Source: Levilactobacillus brevis (GTDB taxonomy: Bacteria > Bacillota > Bacilli > Lactobacillales > Lactobacillaceae). From it: a stretch of 64,000 bases of DNA. The notes under the pieces were generated by a model. It was not told where the DNA came from. It searched no databases and saw only the letters and a list, made by a program, of their open reading frames with translations. The stretch lies in assembly GCA_003666485.1 (NCBI GenBank), contig CP032931.1:1116001-1180000 (forward strand). The letters are read 5' to 3'. This document shows positions 61,340 to 64,000 of this stretch, one piece after another. The number at the start of each line of letters is the position of its first letter. The first letter of the stretch is position 1. Position numbers and translations under genes: made by a program.

Positions 61340-62096
61340 TTTTGGCACAACCTATCCCGCCACGCGTCAAGCGACGATCGGGGCGACCGAACAGACTATT
61401 CAGCAGGCCTTCCCGCAAGCACAAATTTTTCGAGCTTTCACGTCTAAGATTGTGATACACCGCATTCAAAGTCATGAAGGTCTTCACATTGATTCACTTG
61501 ATGAGGCGCTCACGAAGATTCAAGCGCAGGGCTTTGATCAGCTGTGGATTCAATCCTTACATCTCATTCCTGGCATTGAGTATGAGCAGGTAGTCGCGGC
61601 GGCTGACCGTGTCCGTTCCACATTTCAGAGTGTGGTCGTGGGGCCTCCGTTGCTAGATACCCAGGCTGACTTTTTGCAGGTCGTGAGTGACTTGAAACAA
61701 TGGTATCCAGACACGCAGGCAAATGCGGGGGTGCTGTGGATGGGTCACGGTACGGCGCACCAGACCTTTGCGACTTACGCTTGCTTGGACCACATGTTGT
61801 GGGGGTCCAAGCAGTATGTGGGTGCCGTAGAGAGTTACCCAGGAATTGACTTAGAAATACGTCGGTTAAAGCATGACGGCATTGAGCGGGTGACCTTACA
61901 GCCCTTCATGTTGGTTGCCGGAAATCATGCCCACCAGGACATGGCCTCGTCTCAGCCGGATTCATGGCAGAGCCAACTGGAGGCGGCTGGTATACAGGTC
62001 ACGCCTGTGTTACAAGGTCTAGGTGCTTATTCAGAAATTCAGCAATTATTCGTACGACACCTGAGAAATGCAGTGAATAGGAGAGATACGCAATGA
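61311..62096 (+). CDS. cbiK: Sirohydrochlorin cobaltochelatase CbiK
   Basis: Inserts Co2+ into sirohydrochlorin, the committing step of the anaerobic pathway. 261 residues: TAILTVSFGTTYPATRQATI at the start, LWIQSLHLIPGIEYEQV near 82 with a metal His, and VLWMGHGTAHQTFATY near 143 with the catalytic His. ATG 61311 has CAGGAG 8-10 bases upstream. Overlaps cbiL (ATGA). Confidence 0.95.
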   Translation: MTKTAILTVSFGTTYPATRQATIGATEQTIQQAFPQAQIFRAFTSKIVIHRIQSHEGLHIDSLDEALTKIQAQGFDQLWIQSLHLIPGIEYEQVVAAADRVRSTFQSVVVGPPLLDTQADFLQVVSDLKQWYPDTQANAGVLWMGHGTAHQTFATYACLDHMLWGSKQYVGAVESYPGIDLEIRRLKHDGIERVTLQPFMLVAGNHAHQDMASSQPDSWQSQLEAAGIQVTPVLQGLGAYSEIQQLFVRHLRNAVNRRDTQ

Positions 62097-62818
62097 GTAA
62101 ATTTTGGGGTATTGGCGTTGGACCAGGAGACAGTGATCTCCTGACCATCAAAGCAGTTAAAACGATTCGACAACTAGATATTTTATATACACCACAAGCA
62201 CATAAAGACGGTGTCAGTGTCGCGGAAACAATTGCACAACCCTATCTGCCGACCGATTTAACGATCAAACGGCGGCACTTTCCTATGAGTGGCGATTGGG
62301 TGACCAAAATTCATTCATGGCAGGCCATTTCACAAGAAGTGATTCAGGATGTCAAGGCTGGCCAACAAGTTGGTTTCCTCACGTTGGGCGACCCGTCTGT
62401 GTACAGTACATATAGTTATATCATGCAGCTAATAGAAGATGAGGTCCCGGTCCAAACGATTGCCGGAATTTCTTCTTACAGTCAGATTGCCGCCAGTGTG
62501 TCGCTACCGTTGGTTTTAGATGATGAACGCTTGACCGTGGTACCGGCTACGGCGCCAGTAGATCAGGTGAAAGCAGCAATTGATCACAATGATAATGTGG
62601 TCATTATGAAAATCTCTGCTAACTTTCAACAGATCTATGGCTTACTAGCAGCACGGAATTTGTTGGCCCGTTGTGTATTGGTCAGCAAGGCATCTATGGC
62701 AGATCAAAAAGTTCAGCAACTTGCAGATTTAACGCCTGATGCTGCGATCCCTTACTTTTCAACTCTGATTTTAAAAAAGCATTCTTTAAGGGAGACGATG
62801 GCTCATGAAATTGTTTAA
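62093..62818 (+). CDS. cbiL: Cobalt-factor II C20-methyltransferase CbiL
   Basis: 241-residue tetrapyrrole methylase: [20 protein letters not shown] at the start, [20 protein letters not shown] near 95 and [20 protein letters not shown] near 122. Start overlaps the cbiK stop; the end overlaps cbiM by 14 bases. Confidence 0.95.
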   Translation: MSKFWGIGVGPGDSDLLTIKAVKTIRQLDILYTPQAHKDGVSVAETIAQPYLPTDLTIKRRHFPMSGDWVTKIHSWQAISQEVIQDVKAGQQVGFLTLGDPSVYSTYSYIMQLIEDEVPVQTIAGISSYSQIAASVSLPLVLDDERLTVVPATAPVDQVKAAIDHNDNVVIMKISANFQQIYGLLAARNLLARCVLVSKASMADQKVQQLADLTPDAAIPYFSTLILKKHSLRETMAHEIV

Positions 62819-63557
62819 AACGAAATACTTTACTCGCGGGTCGATTGGGCTAGCCGGGCTATCTGCTTTGTTTTTTACGCTTTACCCGCAAGATGCGTAC
62901 GCGATGCACATTATGGAGGGCATGCTCCCACCTAAGTGGTGTATTTTCTGGTTTGCAATCTGTACACCATTCTTTATCTATGGCCTATATCGAATGCGTA
63001 AAATCGTGACGTCATCACAACAAAATGCCAAAATTATGCTCGCGTTGTGCGGGGCATTTGTCTTCGTGCTCTCGTCGTTAAAATTGCCGTCTGTGACGGG
63101 ATCTTGCTCGCACCCGACTGGCGTGGGACTGGGGACGGTCATGTTTGGACCTGGTGTGATGGCCGTGTTGGGTGTCATCGTGCTATTGTTTCAAGCGTTG
63201 CTTTTAGCTCATGGCGGGTTGACGACGTTAGGTGCTAATGAATTTTCCATGACAATTGTCGGGCCATTAGTTGGGTTTGCCGTTTGGAAAATTTGTCGGG
63301 CATGCAAAGTCAATCGTTCTGTGTCACTCTTCTTGTGTGCCATGTTAGCGGACTGGTCGACCTACGTGACAACCTCATTTCAGCTGGCCGTGGTTTTCCC
63401 AGATCCGAATACGGGGATGTGGGGAGCGGTTGTGAAGTTCTTGGGCATCTACGCCGTGACACAAATTCCGTTAGCCGTTGCTGAAGGATTATTAACAGTG
63501 ATTGTTTATAACTTGGTTCTTAGCAATAACTTATGGGAGGAAAGTGCACTGGGATGA
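62805..63557 (+). CDS. cbiM: Cobalt ECF transporter S component CbiM
   Basis: 250 residues. An N-terminal ~30-residue signal-like segment ends in AYA, after which the mature chain begins [13 protein letters not shown], whose His2 and adjacent residues bind Co2+ in the family. About six further helices follow, with [17 protein letters not shown] near 103. Works with CbiN, CbiQ and CbiO. Start ATG 62805 with GGGAGACG upstream. Confidence 0.95.
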   Translation: MKLFKTKYFTRGSIGLAGLSALFFTLYPQDAYAMHIMEGMLPPKWCIFWFAICTPFFIYGLYRMRKIVTSSQQNAKIMLALCGAFVFVLSSLKLPSVTGSCSHPTGVGLGTVMFGPGVMAVLGVIVLLFQALLLAHGGLTTLGANEFSMTIVGPLVGFAVWKICRACKVNRSVSLFLCAMLADWSTYVTTSFQLAVVFPDPNTGMWGAVVKFLGIYAVTQIPLAVAEGLLTVIVYNLVLSNNLWEESALG

Positions 63558-63892
63558 ATAAAAAAACCAAACAAAATTTGATTTTATTATTGATAGTCAT
63601 CGTTTTAGTCATTACCCCATTTTTTGTGGCCAACAAGGGCGAATACAGCGGCAGTGATGATCAGGGGACGGCCCAAATTTTAAAAAATGATCCGAGTTAT
63701 AAAGTCTGGGCTCATCCGCTTTGGACACCGCCCTCCGGTGAAATCGAAAGCCTTTTATTCACACTCCAGGGGTCACTGGGGACCGGGATTATTGCTTACG
63801 TCATTGGAAATGCGCATGGTCGGAAAAAGGCCTTGGCACAGCAAGCTAAAGCCAATGACAAGACCAACAAGAAGATGGAAAAGAAAGACTAG
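63554..63892 (+). CDS. cbiN: Cobalt transport protein CbiN
   Basis: 112-residue small membrane subunit: N-terminal helix ([17 protein letters not shown]), extracytoplasmic loop with [13 protein letters not shown] and the family Trp motif around [16 protein letters not shown], second helix, and a Lys-rich C-terminal tail that is longer than usual. ATG 63554 overlaps the cbiM stop and follows GGGAGGAAAG. Confidence 0.93.
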   Translation: MNKKTKQNLILLLIVIVLVITPFFVANKGEYSGSDDQGTAQILKNDPSYKVWAHPLWTPPSGEIESLLFTLQGSLGTGIIAYVIGNAHGRKKALAQQAKANDKTNKKMEKKD

Positions 63893-63920
63893 CAGGTTTC
63901 AAGGCAAAGAGGGGGTTAGG

Positions 63921-64000
63921 ATGCTTGTAATTGATAAGTATGCGTACACCAATCGCATCGTGGGTTGGTCACCACAGCGCAAAGCAATGTTTTGGTTACT
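63921..64000 (+). CDS. cbiQ: Cobalt transport permease CbiQ, N-terminal fragment (runs off the window)
   Basis: From ATG 63921 the frame reads MLVIDKYAYTNRIVGWSPQ and on to the window edge, matching the start of CbiQ (IDxYAYxNRL). GAGGGGGTTAGG is the ribosome site. Only 26-27 residues are visible; cbiO is expected next. Confidence 0.85.
   Translation, partial: MLVIDKYAYTNRIVGWSPQRKAMFWL

Overview
The window looks like chromosome of a heterofermentative lactobacillus, probably Levilactobacillus brevis or a close relative. The basis is a Lactobacillus-type pdu operon followed further on by an anaerobic cbi/cob operon in the gene order known from Limosilactobacillus reuteri, an LPQTG-anchored surface protein, a methionine T-box, a bile salt hydrolase-like gene and typical AGGAGG ribosome sites. 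The species is an inference; family-level placement is firm.

Region 1 (1-9424) is the distal half of a propanediol/glycerol utilisation microcompartment operon: end of a hexameric shell protein, pduL, pduM, pduN, pduO, a GlcG/PduO-C-like gene, pduP, pduQ, a structured element, pduW (ackA), pduU, an Old Yellow Enzyme homologue, a tyrosine phosphatase-like gene and pduV. Together they encode the shell, the aldehyde branch (PduP to propionyl-CoA, PduL to propionyl-phosphate, PduW to propionate plus ATP; PduQ to propanol) and cofactor B12 adenosylation (PduO). Region 2 (9526-13732) is a second, partial pdu tail: pduQ lacking its 5' end, a second ackA, an FMN reductase-acetyltransferase fusion, eutJ and a second pduV. 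It looks more GC-rich than region 1 and more like the rest of the chromosome.

Region 3 (13733-48721) is mixed chromosome. It holds two tandem MFS exporters; a cell-wall-anchored adhesin; TetR and MerR regulators; a cupin/carboxymuconolactone decarboxylase pair; GH8, GH25, GH3 and matrixin-type secreted enzymes; mntH; an orphan ferrochelatase; two Tag-like glycosylases; sbcDC; a bile salt hydrolase-like gene; and an oligopeptide-binding lipoprotein behind a cysteine-rich leader peptide. It also holds an IS1380-family element inserted exactly at the promoter of a methionine T-box / metQNI operon, an EamA transporter, a frameshifted SDR and a flavodoxin. Four intergenic places carry members of one complex palindromic repeat family.

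Region 4 (48722-64000) is the corrinoid region: a second PduO-type adenosyltransferase on the minus strand, then a tightly overlapping plus-strand operon running from an ECF S component through cobD, cbiA, B, C, D, E, T, F, G, H, J, cobA-hemD, cbiK, L, M, N and the start of cbiQ. It makes the cobamide needed by the pdu diol/glycerol dehydratase, takes up cobalt, and has a good candidate CcpA site in front of it.

The most interesting points are: a GlcG-like protein with a second internal start that would remove exactly its shell-targeting peptide; a leader peptide with four Cys codons and a terminator before oppA; the IS element regenerating a -35 box through its target duplication; the tandem second pdu tail; and an invertible-looking member of the repeat family.
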